Source: a virus
Length of the DNA: 35,312 nt
IMG/VR virus record: IMGVR_UViG_3300023179_000289
Span: 1 to 35,312 of that record
Reading direction: 5' to 3' (one strand)
The position numbers and the translations under genes were made by a program. The notes under the pieces were generated by a model. The model made no database searches, had not been told where the DNA came from, and worked only from the letters and a program-made list of their open reading frames with translations. Shown piece after piece: positions 1 through 7,402 of the stretch. Positions within the stretch are counted from its first letter, which is position 1; each line of letters begins with the position of its first letter.

Positions 1-1
1 T

Positions 2-178
2 GAAATCCCGCCATATGACGAGATTAACATCAGTTACTATGGTTCTACAAACAATATTGCCACAATACAGTATTTAGAAGGCGGCAATCCAGTAGCTACA
101 TTGACTCTTGTTTATGCTACACAACCACCAACAGTTAATGATACAAACTTGGTAAACGTAAAAATAGCTTACCCATAA
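2..178 (+). CDS. Partial tail-associated protein, C-terminal end
   Basis: Open from the left edge to a TAA at 176-178, about 58 residues with no start inside the window. The fragment is rich in Thr, Asn, Tyr and Val (for example LEGGNPVATLTLVYATQ), a composition typical of beta-rich tail appendage proteins. The following tail gene starts two bases after its stop, so the two probably share a transcript. The family cannot be named from the fragment; the tail role is inferred from position and composition. Confidence 0.6.
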   Translation, partial: EIPPYDEINISYYGSTNNIATIQYLEGGNPVATLTLVYATQPPTVNDTNLVNVKIAYP

Positions 179-179
179 C

Positions 180-3107
180 ATGGCTTTCAAATTCAATCCA
201 TTTATTGGTAAACTTGATATTACAGGATCGGCGGGTGGCGGATCACCAACTGGCCCTGCTGGTGGTGATCTTGCTGGCACTTACCCTAATCCCACTGTAG
301 ATGGATTGCAAGGAACTCCAGTAAGCAATGTCACACCATACAATGGTCAAGTTCTCCAGTATAACGGAACAAACTGGGTTCCCGCAACAACACCATCTGG
401 AGGCGGTGGTGGCGGTATTCTTTACTATTTGAATTTCAATACATCGGCAGACGCTCCAGTAACAAATATTCCTCAAACTCCAAATGCAACTAAAGAATTT
501 GGAATTACCGGAGAAACCACGGCGACAAGTTATACTTCTCCGATTCTTTCTACTGCAAACTATGACTTTCTTGCCTCGTTTGCAACTGATCTCAATGTTC
601 CAAATACTACAACAATTCCAGCAGGCATTTGGGATTTCAATGTATTTGTAGAAAGCACTACTACAAACAATGCAAATCAAATTTATTTTAAAGTTGAGAT
701 TCTAAAATACAATGGAGTAAATGCACCAACATTGATTGCAACATCAAACGACACTTACATCTACGATCCTGCTGAAATTACACAGCAAGTATGTTCAGTT
801 GTAATGCCACAAACAACCATTCTTACAACTGATCGAATCGTTGTTTATATTTATGGCAGAGCGCATCAAAATAACAATAGACTAACCTTCCACTTTGGGG
901 GGCAATATCCAACTCACGCGCATACAACAATCCCTTTATTTACGGGATCAGCAATTGTAAATGGAGGTGGAATTCCAACGATCATTGAACTTACGGAAGC
1001 GCAATACGCTGCATTGACTCCAGCACAAGTTGACCAAACTGCCACTTATCTTGTTAAAGGTAGCTCAACACAAAATTCTACTTCATACGAAGGCAAAGAA
1101 TTTGGTGGATCAAAGCCAGTTTCATTGCTTTCACAGCCAGTAATTGTTGGTAACGCTACTCCTATTTCATCAACAATTCAAATTGGTTCAGTTGATTTTA
1201 TTCAAGCAAGCCCATTTGATGTTAACAAGTTTTATTTCTCGCAAAACATTGGTGGCGGCGCGTTGGCAGCAATGTGGCGTGGAACGCTAACCAAGGATTC
1301 TGCAAATAGGATTTCTGGTGGAACAAACAGTTTTGGTGGGCAGCAAGCGTTGACATATTCTACTTTTAACGGGTCAAAAGGGGGTGGAATCTACGATGCT
1401 GATACGGTATTTATTCCAGATGAAAAAAATTCTGCCACAGACAATTATGGTAGAATTATAAAAGTTGACCTTTCCACAGGTACAACAAGTGAGGCTTGGA
1501 ATTTCCAAACATCAACTCCTGCGGTATCTCGCGCAGACATAGCAAGCCAACTTTGGGCACCGCAAGATTGTATCGTTGATCGTGCAAATAATAAATTGTT
1601 CGTTTCGTCTGTATTTGCTTCATCAAATACGGAAGGAAGTAGCGTAGCGCGATTTTCAATTGATCCAACAACTAAAGTATTGACTCCTGATAGTTGGGTT
1701 AAAGCAGTTACTCCAAACGGGAGTAGTATTTCTTTTATTACGCGACTTGTATTGCTTCCAGACGGTTATATTTTCGTTGCAAACTACAATTATTCAACAA
1801 GCGCATTAGCATTCCAATCATTTAACGCTTATGGCTCTGCATCTGGAAATGCAGCGTCTGTAGGAATTTCTTTTGCATCCGGCAACCTTTGCCAAGGTAT
1901 AGCATTTAAACCAGACACAAATGCTCCAAGTGGTATTGGTTATATATTGCTTGCATTACGCGCAGGCCCAGATGCAGGTAAAATTTACGCTTTCGATTAC
2001 CAAGGCGCAGGCGTGTTTAATACAACTGCAACTGATACTGCAAATCTTACAACTATTGGTAAAAACGCAGGATTGTGGACAAATGCTTTCAATCTTGAAA
2101 TTGGGTCAATTTCTGTAACGGCAGACGGTTCTATTCTGTGTGGCATTCGTAGCACTTCAACAACACCAATCCCACGCGCAGTTATTGCATTTAACTGGAT
2201 TCCATATGCAAAATCTGGATCACTATCTACGCAAAACTCTGAAAATGTAAATATCACTGGAGGCTCGATTAACGGAGTCCGCAACCTTACTCCTAAAGTT
2301 GAGTATATCAATTCAACTCGTTATTGGTATAAAGACGAGCTTGCTAAATATATTCGCGTCCAAGCATGGGGTGCTGGCGGTGGAGGTGGATCGGGCCGCA
2401 AGGATTCTGCTGCAACAGTAGTTCGTTCTGGTGGTGCTGGCGGTGGTGGAGGGGCTTATGTTGATACATTTATTGATGCTTCAATCCTTCCAAACGGTTC
2501 AATTACAATTACAATTGGCGGTGGTGGAAATGGTGGTGCAGCACAAACAACAAATGCTACCAATGGGAATCCCGGCACGGCAGGAGGAACCGCATCATTT
2601 GGATCGTTTGCTCGCGCATCAGGTGGTGCTTTAGGTGGTGGTGGTACTGCCGCTGCCGTTACTGGTGGTAATGGCGCATTGAACGGCAATGCTGGTGGTG
2701 GCTCATCTGCAACTGGCGCTGCTGGATCTGCTGGTTCACCAAGCGCAACTACTGCCCCTGTAGGAATGGGCGGTGTTGGGGGCGGTGCTGGCGGTGGTCT
2801 TACTACTGCTAATGCAACATCTGCTGGTGGAGCAGGCGGCAATTCATATTATGGAGCATCACTTGCTACTGGTGCTGCTGGAACATCTGGTGGCGGCAAT
2901 GGTGGTGCAGGTGTTAATCCAACTAACATTTCCCAAGCAGGAACTGGTGGCGGTGGTGGTGGCTCAAACACTACTGGTGATGGCGGCGCAGGAGGAACTG
3001 GCGGATTTGGTTCTGGCGGTGGCGGTGGCGGAGCATCACAGAGCGGAAACTCTGGCGCAGGAGGAACTGGCGGAAACGGATTCATGATTGTAACAACCTT
3101 TTACTAA
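180..3107 (+). CDS. Large tail fibre / receptor-binding protein with beta-propeller-like middle and glycine-rich C-terminus
   Basis: 975 residues. The N-terminus carries GDLAGTYPNPTV (about residues 30-41), a short motif common in phage tail fibres and collar proteins. Residues about 400-720 hold repeated strand-rich segments (VFIPDEKN, KLFVSSVFASS, GYIFVANYNYS, GSILCGIRSTS) like the blades of a beta-propeller. From about residue 724 to the end the chain is dominated by Gly-Gly-x runs after AWGAGGGGGSG, the arrangement of glycine-rich adhesin tips such as the polyglycine-II sandwiches of T-even-type adhesins. Such domains usually contact the host surface. The start at 180 is two bases after the upstream stop and has no Shine-Dalgarno. 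Receptor binding is inferred from domain type and from its place beside the tail and lysis genes. Confidence 0.75.
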   Translation: MAFKFNPFIGKLDITGSAGGGSPTGPAGGDLAGTYPNPTVDGLQGTPVSNVTPYNGQVLQYNGTNWVPATTPSGGGGGGILYYLNFNTSADAPVTNIPQTPNATKEFGITGETTATSYTSPILSTANYDFLASFATDLNVPNTTTIPAGIWDFNVFVESTTTNNANQIYFKVEILKYNGVNAPTLIATSNDTYIYDPAEITQQVCSVVMPQTTILTTDRIVVYIYGRAHQNNNRLTFHFGGQYPTHAHTTIPLFTGSAIVNGGGIPTIIELTEAQYAALTPAQVDQTATYLVKGSSTQNSTSYEGKEFGGSKPVSLLSQPVIVGNATPISSTIQIGSVDFIQASPFDVNKFYFSQNIGGGALAAMWRGTLTKDSANRISGGTNSFGGQQALTYSTFNGSKGGGIYDADTVFIPDEKNSATDNYGRIIKVDLSTGTTSEAWNFQTSTPAVSRADIASQLWAPQDCIVDRANNKLFVSSVFASSNTEGSSVARFSIDPTTKVLTPDSWVKAVTPNGSSISFITRLVLLPDGYIFVANYNYSTSALAFQSFNAYGSASGNAASVGISFASGNLCQGIAFKPDTNAPSGIGYILLALRAGPDAGKIYAFDYQGAGVFNTTATDTANLTTIGKNAGLWTNAFNLEIGSISVTADGSILCGIRSTSTTPIPRAVIAFNWIPYAKSGSLSTQNSENVNITGGSINGVRNLTPKVEYINSTRYWYKDELAKYIRVQAWGAGGGGGSGRKDSAATVVRSGGAGGGGGAYVDTFIDASILPNGSITITIGGGGNGGAAQTTNATNGNPGTAGGTASFGSFARASGGALGGGGTAAAVTGGNGALNGNAGGGSSATGAAGSAGSPSATTAPVGMGGVGGGAGGGLTTANATSAGGAGGNSYYGASLATGAAGTSGGGNGGAGVNPTNISQAGTGGGGGGSNTTGDGGAGGTGGFGSGGGGGGASQSGNSGAGGTGGNGFMIVTTFY

Positions 3108-3108
3108 T

Positions 3109-3270
3109 ATGTTAGAACGATACGCAATTATTAACGAGGCAGGAAACTGGTTGGAAAACATCATCGTGCTGGATGTAAACGATGCAAATGGGTGGATTCC
3201 AGAAGAAGGAACAATCATCAAATTGGCAAGCGAAGTTGATTTTTCAACATTAGCAGAAAAACCCGAATAA
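3109..3270 (+). CDS. Small tail-fibre-associated protein
   Basis: 53 residues, starting one base after the glycine-rich fibre gene (TAATATG). The pattern RYAIINEAGNWLENIIVLD followed by WIPEEGT resembles small proteins often found next to tail fibre genes, which read roughly YAIV-N-x-VxNVIVWD...WxPPEG. Their function is not established; some are called fibre assembly or tail proteins. Its stop overlaps the next start (TAATG at 3268-3272), so translation is probably coupled to the lysis cassette. The call rests on pattern likeness and context. Confidence 0.55.
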   Translation: MLERYAIINEAGNWLENIIVLDVNDANGWIPEEGTIIKLASEVDFSTLAEKPE

Positions 3271-3449
3271 TGGATACACACTCATTTAACGCAGGAATGG
3301 CAGGAGTTCTTGCTACGGCAACTTCGGTAGGAATTTCATTGCTACCAGAAGTGGAGCAATGGTTGCGTATTGTATCTCTTCTTGTGGGTATCGCAGTTGG
3401 TATCGGATCACTTATCGTTCTTGCGCGTAACTGGAATAAAAACAAATGA
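3270..3449 (+). CDS. Small two-helix membrane protein, candidate holin
   Basis: 59 residues. Two hydrophobic stretches (about residues 9-25 and 33-52, the second rich in I, V, G and L) are separated by the charged PEVEQW turn. The tail NWNKNK is basic. This size and topology fit a small class II holin. It opens a run of four overlapping genes (TAATG at its start, then ATGA junctions at 3446, 3601 and 3768) that end with a lysin-like protein, a typical lysis cassette. Two genes here (this and 3601) could be the holin; one may be the holin and the other an antiholin or accessory protein. Confidence 0.55.
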   Translation: MDTHSFNAGMAGVLATATSVGISLLPEVEQWLRIVSLLVGIAVGIGSLIVLARNWNKNK

Positions 3450-3604
3450 ACCCAAAACAAATCGCACTTGGACTGATTATCATCTCGTTTGCATTTCTCA
3501 CTATGGCATTTTTGACTGGGTGCGAGACACTTGGAATTTCACTACAGACAGATTACGGGCGGTTGACATATGAACTTCCCGAACCAAAAGGAACAAAGAA
3601 ATGA
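3446..3604 (+). CDS. Small lipoprotein, candidate outer-membrane spanin-like component
   Basis: 52 residues. Residues 5-22 form a hydrophobic signal sequence ending in a clear lipobox, LTGC, with the lipidated Cys at residue 26. The mature part is only 27 residues (CETLGIS... to the C-terminus). A short lipoprotein inside a lysis cassette is what Rz1-type outer-membrane spanins look like, which would imply a Gram-negative host. Rz1 is often nested in Rz, but here there is no obvious inner-membrane spanin partner, so the role is uncertain. It overlaps both neighbours by ATGA. Confidence 0.5.
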   Translation: MNPKQIALGLIIISFAFLTMAFLTGCETLGISLQTDYGRLTYELPEPKGTKK

Positions 3605-3771
3605 AAATCGTAAATATACTACTTCAACGCTTGAGTGAAAATAGCACTTGGCGCGGATTGATTCTGATTGCTACGGCAGTCGGAGTAAAGATCGAACCAG
3701 AACTTCAAGAGTCCATTATCGTTGCTGGGCTTGGACTCGTTGGTCTTATCAATGTAATTCGTAAAGGATGA
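3601..3771 (+). CDS. Small membrane protein of the lysis cassette
   Basis: 56 residues. A leader containing TWRG is followed by LILIATAVGVK, a short hydrophilic link (IEPELQES), and a second hydrophobic segment IIVAGLGLVGLINVI ending in RKG. This layout (STWRG, hydrophobic, PE-x-QE, hydrophobic, basic tail) recurs in small phage proteins encoded just before endolysins, usually uncharacterised or called holin. It overlaps the lipoprotein gene and the lysin-like gene by ATGA, so all should be made together. It is an alternative holin or antiholin candidate to the gene at 3270. Confidence 0.5.
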   Translation: MKIVNILLQRLSENSTWRGLILIATAVGVKIEPELQESIIVAGLGLVGLINVIRKG

Positions 3772-4313
3772 TTGTTCCTAATTCCAGACCGCAACAAGCG
3801 AAGGAGAAGACTCTTGCTATGGTAATCAAAGCAGGAATCGAAGATCGTGTTGCTCTGGTTGGAATTCGTGGATACTACTCTGAAACTTTCGCGCCATCTG
3901 GAAACCAAAGGGGCATCTACGACGATGCGATTATACTATTATCTCCTTCTGTTCATGCTACTTTCAACGCCAATACTGATCCATCGGTTTTTAAGAAAGG
4001 TATTGCTGTGCTTAAAACTGGGGTGCATCGCTTTCGTAAAGGCAATCATGGTATCAGTAAACCCGGAGGCGGCTACCCAGCGTTGCGACCTGCTAACGCA
4101 AAGGAAGAACTCCCTGTTACGCGAGATGGCGAAGGTGATTCGATGGGAGTAGCAATCAACATCCATAAGGGCGGGTATAACACAACATCGTCATTGGGAT
4201 GCCAGACGATCTACCCATCGCAATGGGACGGGTTCATAAATCTAGTATACTCTGAAATGAGCAGATACAACCAAAAGACGATACCATATCTATTGGTGGA
4301 ACAAACATCTTGA
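3768..4313 (+). CDS. Candidate endolysin-like / L,D-transpeptidase-like protein
   Basis: 181 residues, the last and largest gene of the lysis cassette. The C-terminal half has INIHKGG (His133) and SSLGCQTI (Ser142-Leu-Gly-Cys145), which resembles the His...S-x-G-C catalytic signature of YkuD-type L,D-transpeptidases, although the His-to-Ser spacing (8 residues) is shorter than usual. The middle segment with NTDPSVFKKGIAVLK and HGISKPGGGYPALRP looks like a conserved phage family seen beside holins. A cell-wall enzyme is inferred from position and the H/SxGC pattern; no signal peptide is seen, as expected for holin-dependent release. The true substrate is unknown. Confidence 0.5.
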   Translation: MIVPNSRPQQAKEKTLAMVIKAGIEDRVALVGIRGYYSETFAPSGNQRGIYDDAIILLSPSVHATFNANTDPSVFKKGIAVLKTGVHRFRKGNHGISKPGGGYPALRPANAKEELPVTRDGEGDSMGVAINIHKGGYNTTSSLGCQTIYPSQWDGFINLVYSEMSRYNQKTIPYLLVEQTS

Positions 4314-4338
4314 CAGAAACCTTAACTATCGTTAACGA
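4310..4338 (+). promoter_or_regulatory. Possible promoter overlapping a palindrome
   Basis: A perfect TTGACA at 4310-4315 is followed at 17 bases by TAACGA (4333-4338), a poor -10 that lies inside the TATCG-TTAA-CGATA palindrome at 4327-4340. The next gene starts at 4347. The overlap would allow a protein bound at the palindrome to block RNA polymerase. The weak -10 keeps this tentative. Confidence 0.3.
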
Positions 4339-4341
4339 TAA
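4326..4341. repeat. Dispersed palindrome, copy 1 (spacer TTAA)
   Basis: CTATCG-TTAA-CGATAA in the gap between the lysin-like gene and the gene at 4347, ending 5 bases before its ATG. The TTAA spacer makes the whole core symmetric. Confidence 0.85.
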
Positions 4342-4346
4342 AAACT

Positions 4347-4691
4347 ATGAGTTGCGGAAATTCCAAAAGTTCTAAATGCAATCCGTGCGGCCCAAGTGAA
4401 GACGCAATGAATGAGATTGCTAATCGTGCAGCTTACTACGCTCGTATAGCAATCGAGGCTGTTAATCAAGCCACAACTGAACCAGAAACTTGGGAATATG
4501 TTTCTGATGGAACTCAAACTACATTTAATATTTCCGAAGGCGTAAGTCAAGTTAGCGGGGGATATATTGTTCACATTGATGGGGTATATCAAAAACCATC
4601 AAATTATTCAATAAATAATACCGCACCTAAAACACTTGTCATGTCAACTCCAGTTCCAGCGGGATCGGAAATAACAATAACCACTCATTAA
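4347..4691 (+). CDS. Small tail appendage protein with Cys-rich N-terminus
   Basis: 114 residues. The N-terminus MSCGNSKSSKCNPCGP has three Cys in 14 residues and precedes a helical stretch (AMNEIANRAAYYARIAIEAV). The C-terminal half is beta-rich, with TFNISEG, GGYIVHIDGVYQKPSNYSI and EITITTH, a pattern seen in phage fibre modules (a VHIDGVYQ-type strand pair). The same Cys-rich start appears in the protein at 6596, which suggests a shared attachment tip. It lies just before the tailspike gene, 2 bases apart, and may be its adaptor. Confidence 0.5.
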   Translation: MSCGNSKSSKCNPCGPSEDAMNEIANRAAYYARIAIEAVNQATTEPETWEYVSDGTQTTFNISEGVSQVSGGYIVHIDGVYQKPSNYSINNTAPKTLVMSTPVPAGSEITITTH

Positions 4692-4693
4692 AT

Positions 4694-6592
4694 ATGCCAC
4701 TAACTAAAGCAACTCAAAACGTAATAGATGGAATTGTTTCTACTGGATCAACTGGAGTATCCGTTGGGTCATTTATTGTAGGACAGCAATACAAAATTAC
4801 TTCTCTCGGAACAACCACGCAATCGCAATGGAATACAATTGCTGGAACCACAGGACAAACTTATGTCGTAGGATCACTATTCACGGCAGCAACTGATGGA
4901 GCAAGTTCTGGTAATGGCGCGGCAGCAGTAGCAAGGACATTGGCAAATCGCTTTGCTGATGTGGTCAATGTCAAAGATTTCGGTGCCGATCCTACTGGAG
5001 TAGTTGACTCCTCAACGGCATTTCAAAATGCTTTGAATCTAATTCAATCAAGATCAAATGGTGGAACTCTTTTTATTCCTGCTGGAAATTACCTTGTAAA
5101 CACAACTCTTACTTATAGTAATAATTCTTTAACAATAGTTGGAGAAAATGAAAAAGTAACAAATATTATAAAATCTTCTGGGACTGATTTGTTTGTTTTT
5201 AATGGTAGAAAATTAGGTGCAACTGCTGATTTTATAACAATTAAAGGAATTAGGTTTTTAAGTGCTAAAACGGGTTCTGGTGCGGGGTCTGCGATTAAGG
5301 CTATTTGGCCAGAAAATATGTTAGCAAGACCATGTTGCCATTTTGAAAATTTAGTATTTTTTCCTAATAGTGAAAATGGAGCAACTAATTGGTGGGATAA
5401 TTCAATTTATATTAAAAACGCATCGCAATCTACGATTACAAATATAAAATCTTGGGCAGTAAATTCAAATATTCAAACACATATCCGATTGGATTACTCC
5501 AATAATCCATCTTCATTTGCCGTGTTGATGCAAAATCTTTTTTTCCAAGGTGGGTTATATGGAATACACCAAACAGGTTGCGTTGAAATGTTGATGATTT
5601 CAAAAGGTGAAATTGTAGGATCACAAATTGGAGTATTTGCAGATTCATCTTCGTCATTACTTCCTACTTCACCTGTTGGATATAACCCATTGATTGATAT
5701 AAAAGATATTCATATAAACTCAAAAGAATGGAATATTAAAACAATAAATTGGGACGCTATAAATATTAGCGGAGTAGATTTTTATCATGGCGTTGGATCA
5801 GGAACAGATATTAATGGTGGGAATATATATATTGAAAATACAACAGACCCATCTGCATCAAGAGGAAGGCATAGAATAATAAATAATAAATTTGAAAGCC
5901 CACTAAGTTTACCAATAAATGATATTGGGTTGCATTTTAAAAGTATTGGTAAAGCAATTGTTTCTGGAAATCTTTTTCTTAAAAATTCATTTAGAAATAT
6001 ATTTTTAGAAAACTGTAATCAAATAACAGTTAGTGGAAATGCATTTTATCCCGGATTTGCAATTGATAATTCTATTCGCGTAGAAAACACAGTTGCTCCA
6101 TTAACTGATTCGGTTAAAACAAGAATCGTAGGAAATACATTTGAAAATGCCACAAATGCTATTCGGATTGAAGGCGGGGCTTCTGATTGTGATATTCTTG
6201 GAAACACATTTGATGATATTTCAATCCCAATTTTACTTGATAATCCAAGAATTTATGGTCAACAAATTGCAATTCAAGGAAATAAATCAGCAGCATGGGA
6301 AAGAAAATTACTTGAAGTAAATTCTGCAACTCCAAGTGTTAGTGGAGCGCAAGAAGGATTGTGTTATTTTGCAAATTCAACATCAACAACAATTACAAAT
6401 TTTATTGATGGATTTGCTGGACAAACTATAGATATTGAATCAACCAATGGAAATACAATCATACAACACAACGCAGATATTAGGCTGCAAGGTGGAGTAA
6501 ATTTTTCTATGACAACCGGGAATAGATTGTATTTGCGAAAAGAAGATTCTTCATCTGGATCATCTTGGTATGAAACTGGAAGATTAACATAA
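4694..6592 (+). CDS. Tailspike with pectate-lyase-type beta-helix (probable polysaccharide depolymerase)
   Basis: 632 residues. Residues about 90-102 carry VVNVKDFGADPTG followed by D-S-x-x-A-x-Q-x-A, the signature opening of the pectate lyase 3 / rhamnogalacturonase-type beta-helix of many tailspikes. Repeated coils follow (TIKGIRFLS, INISGVDFYH, RIVGNTFENATNAIRIEGG, CDILGNTFDD). Before it, residues about 24-78 form a small beta domain (YKITSLGTT...TYVVGSLFTAATDGASSGNG) that reappears inside the nozzle-like protein at 7402. The C-terminal part (TITNFIDGFAGQTIDIES) looks like a capping or trimerisation region. Enzymatic cleavage of host capsule or O-antigen is inferred from family; catalytic acids cannot be assigned by eye. 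Confidence 0.8.
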   Translation: MPLTKATQNVIDGIVSTGSTGVSVGSFIVGQQYKITSLGTTTQSQWNTIAGTTGQTYVVGSLFTAATDGASSGNGAAAVARTLANRFADVVNVKDFGADPTGVVDSSTAFQNALNLIQSRSNGGTLFIPAGNYLVNTTLTYSNNSLTIVGENEKVTNIIKSSGTDLFVFNGRKLGATADFITIKGIRFLSAKTGSGAGSAIKAIWPENMLARPCCHFENLVFFPNSENGATNWWDNSIYIKNASQSTITNIKSWAVNSNIQTHIRLDYSNNPSSFAVLMQNLFFQGGLYGIHQTGCVEMLMISKGEIVGSQIGVFADSSSSLLPTSPVGYNPLIDIKDIHINSKEWNIKTINWDAINISGVDFYHGVGSGTDINGGNIYIENTTDPSASRGRHRIINNKFESPLSLPINDIGLHFKSIGKAIVSGNLFLKNSFRNIFLENCNQITVSGNAFYPGFAIDNSIRVENTVAPLTDSVKTRIVGNTFENATNAIRIEGGASDCDILGNTFDDISIPILLDNPRIYGQQIAIQGNKSAAWERKLLEVNSATPSVSGAQEGLCYFANSTSTTITNFIDGFAGQTIDIESTNGNTIIQHNADIRLQGGVNFSMTTGNRLYLRKEDSSSGSSWYETGRLT

Positions 6593-6595
6593 TTT

Positions 6596-7402
6596 ATGAG
6601 CTACTGCACACCTTGCCCACCATGCGACACGAACTTTCCGTTGTTGTGTGAACCACTTGAAACAACTGCCAATGGTAAACGATTGGTAGTAGAAGACTCT
6701 GCTGCTTGTCAAAAAACAATTCAGTCTCCAGTTGCCCAACAAGTCTTGAAGACTGATGGTGCTGGCAATCTGACTTGGACAAACGGAGCGAGTGGAACTG
6801 TCTTGAGGAAAGATTCAACCGGACTGCTTGAGTTTGCTACGCTTAATAGCGTTCTTCAGTCAGGCCCAGTTGATCTTGGTAGCCAACCATTGACTACTAC
6901 CGGAGCATTGACTGTAGGTTCACTTTCTCCAACGCTTGCTATTACAGCATCGTCACTGACTGTTTCTGGAGCGACATCTACTGGATCATTGAGCGTGAGC
7001 GGAGCGACATCGACCGCCGCGATTACTTCAAGCAGCACTATCCTTGCCAATGGTAACGCATCCAAGATTGGATACAATACTGGTGCTGGCGGGACGATCA
7101 CCCAAGGCGCAGGAGCAAAGACAAACTCTGTTACACTCAATCGCCCTACTGGAATTATCGTAACCGATAACGCTGCACTCGCGGCCGCTACTGCCGTTAC
7201 CTTTAACTTGAGTAATTCGGTAATCGAGGCTACGGACATTGTTGTGATAAGTCACATCTCTGGTGGAACGCTTGGTTCATACAACTTTGCGGTAGCTCCA
7301 GCGGCAGGCAATGCTAACATCGTGATTAGGAATATCACCGCAGCAAGTTTGTCTGAAGCACTGACATTGCGCTTTATCGTAATCAAGAGTGTCAACGCAT
7401 AA
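6596..7402 (+). CDS. Tail appendage / fibre protein with Cys-rich N-terminus and beta-rich tip
   Basis: 268 residues. The N-terminus MSYCTPCPPCDTNFPLLC has four Cys in 18 residues. Residues about 55-150 are Ser/Thr/Gly repeats (SLTVSGATSTGSLSVSGATS) as in thin fibre shafts. The C-terminal about 110 residues (YNTGAGGTITQG, VTLNRPTGIIVTDNAAL, FNLSNSVI, GSYNFAVAPAAGNANIVIRN) match the layout of a tip domain seen at the ends of many prophage and phage tail proteins. It overlaps the next gene by TAATG. A palindrome copy lies in the coding region at 7155-7170, encoding IIVTDN. Confidence 0.6.
   Translation: MSYCTPCPPCDTNFPLLCEPLETTANGKRLVVEDSAACQKTIQSPVAQQVLKTDGAGNLTWTNGASGTVLRKDSTGLLEFATLNSVLQSGPVDLGSQPLTTTGALTVGSLSPTLAITASSLTVSGATSTGSLSVSGATSTAAITSSSTILANGNASKIGYNTGAGGTITQGAGAKTNSVTLNRPTGIIVTDNAALAAATAVTFNLSNSVIEATDIVVISHISGGTLGSYNFAVAPAAGNANIVIRNITAASLSEALTLRFIVIKSVNA
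7155..7170. repeat. Dispersed palindrome, copy 2 (spacer TAAC), in coding region
   Basis: TTATCG-TAAC-CGATAA, perfect six-base arms, inside the fibre gene, read as codons for I-I-V-T-D-N. Confidence 0.85.

Noticed and set aside
2456-3085. Long proline-rich minus-strand open frames opposite the glycine-rich fibre end
   Set aside because: They are complements of Gly-Gly-x codons (Gly GGN reads as Pro on the other strand) and have no start context or neighbours.
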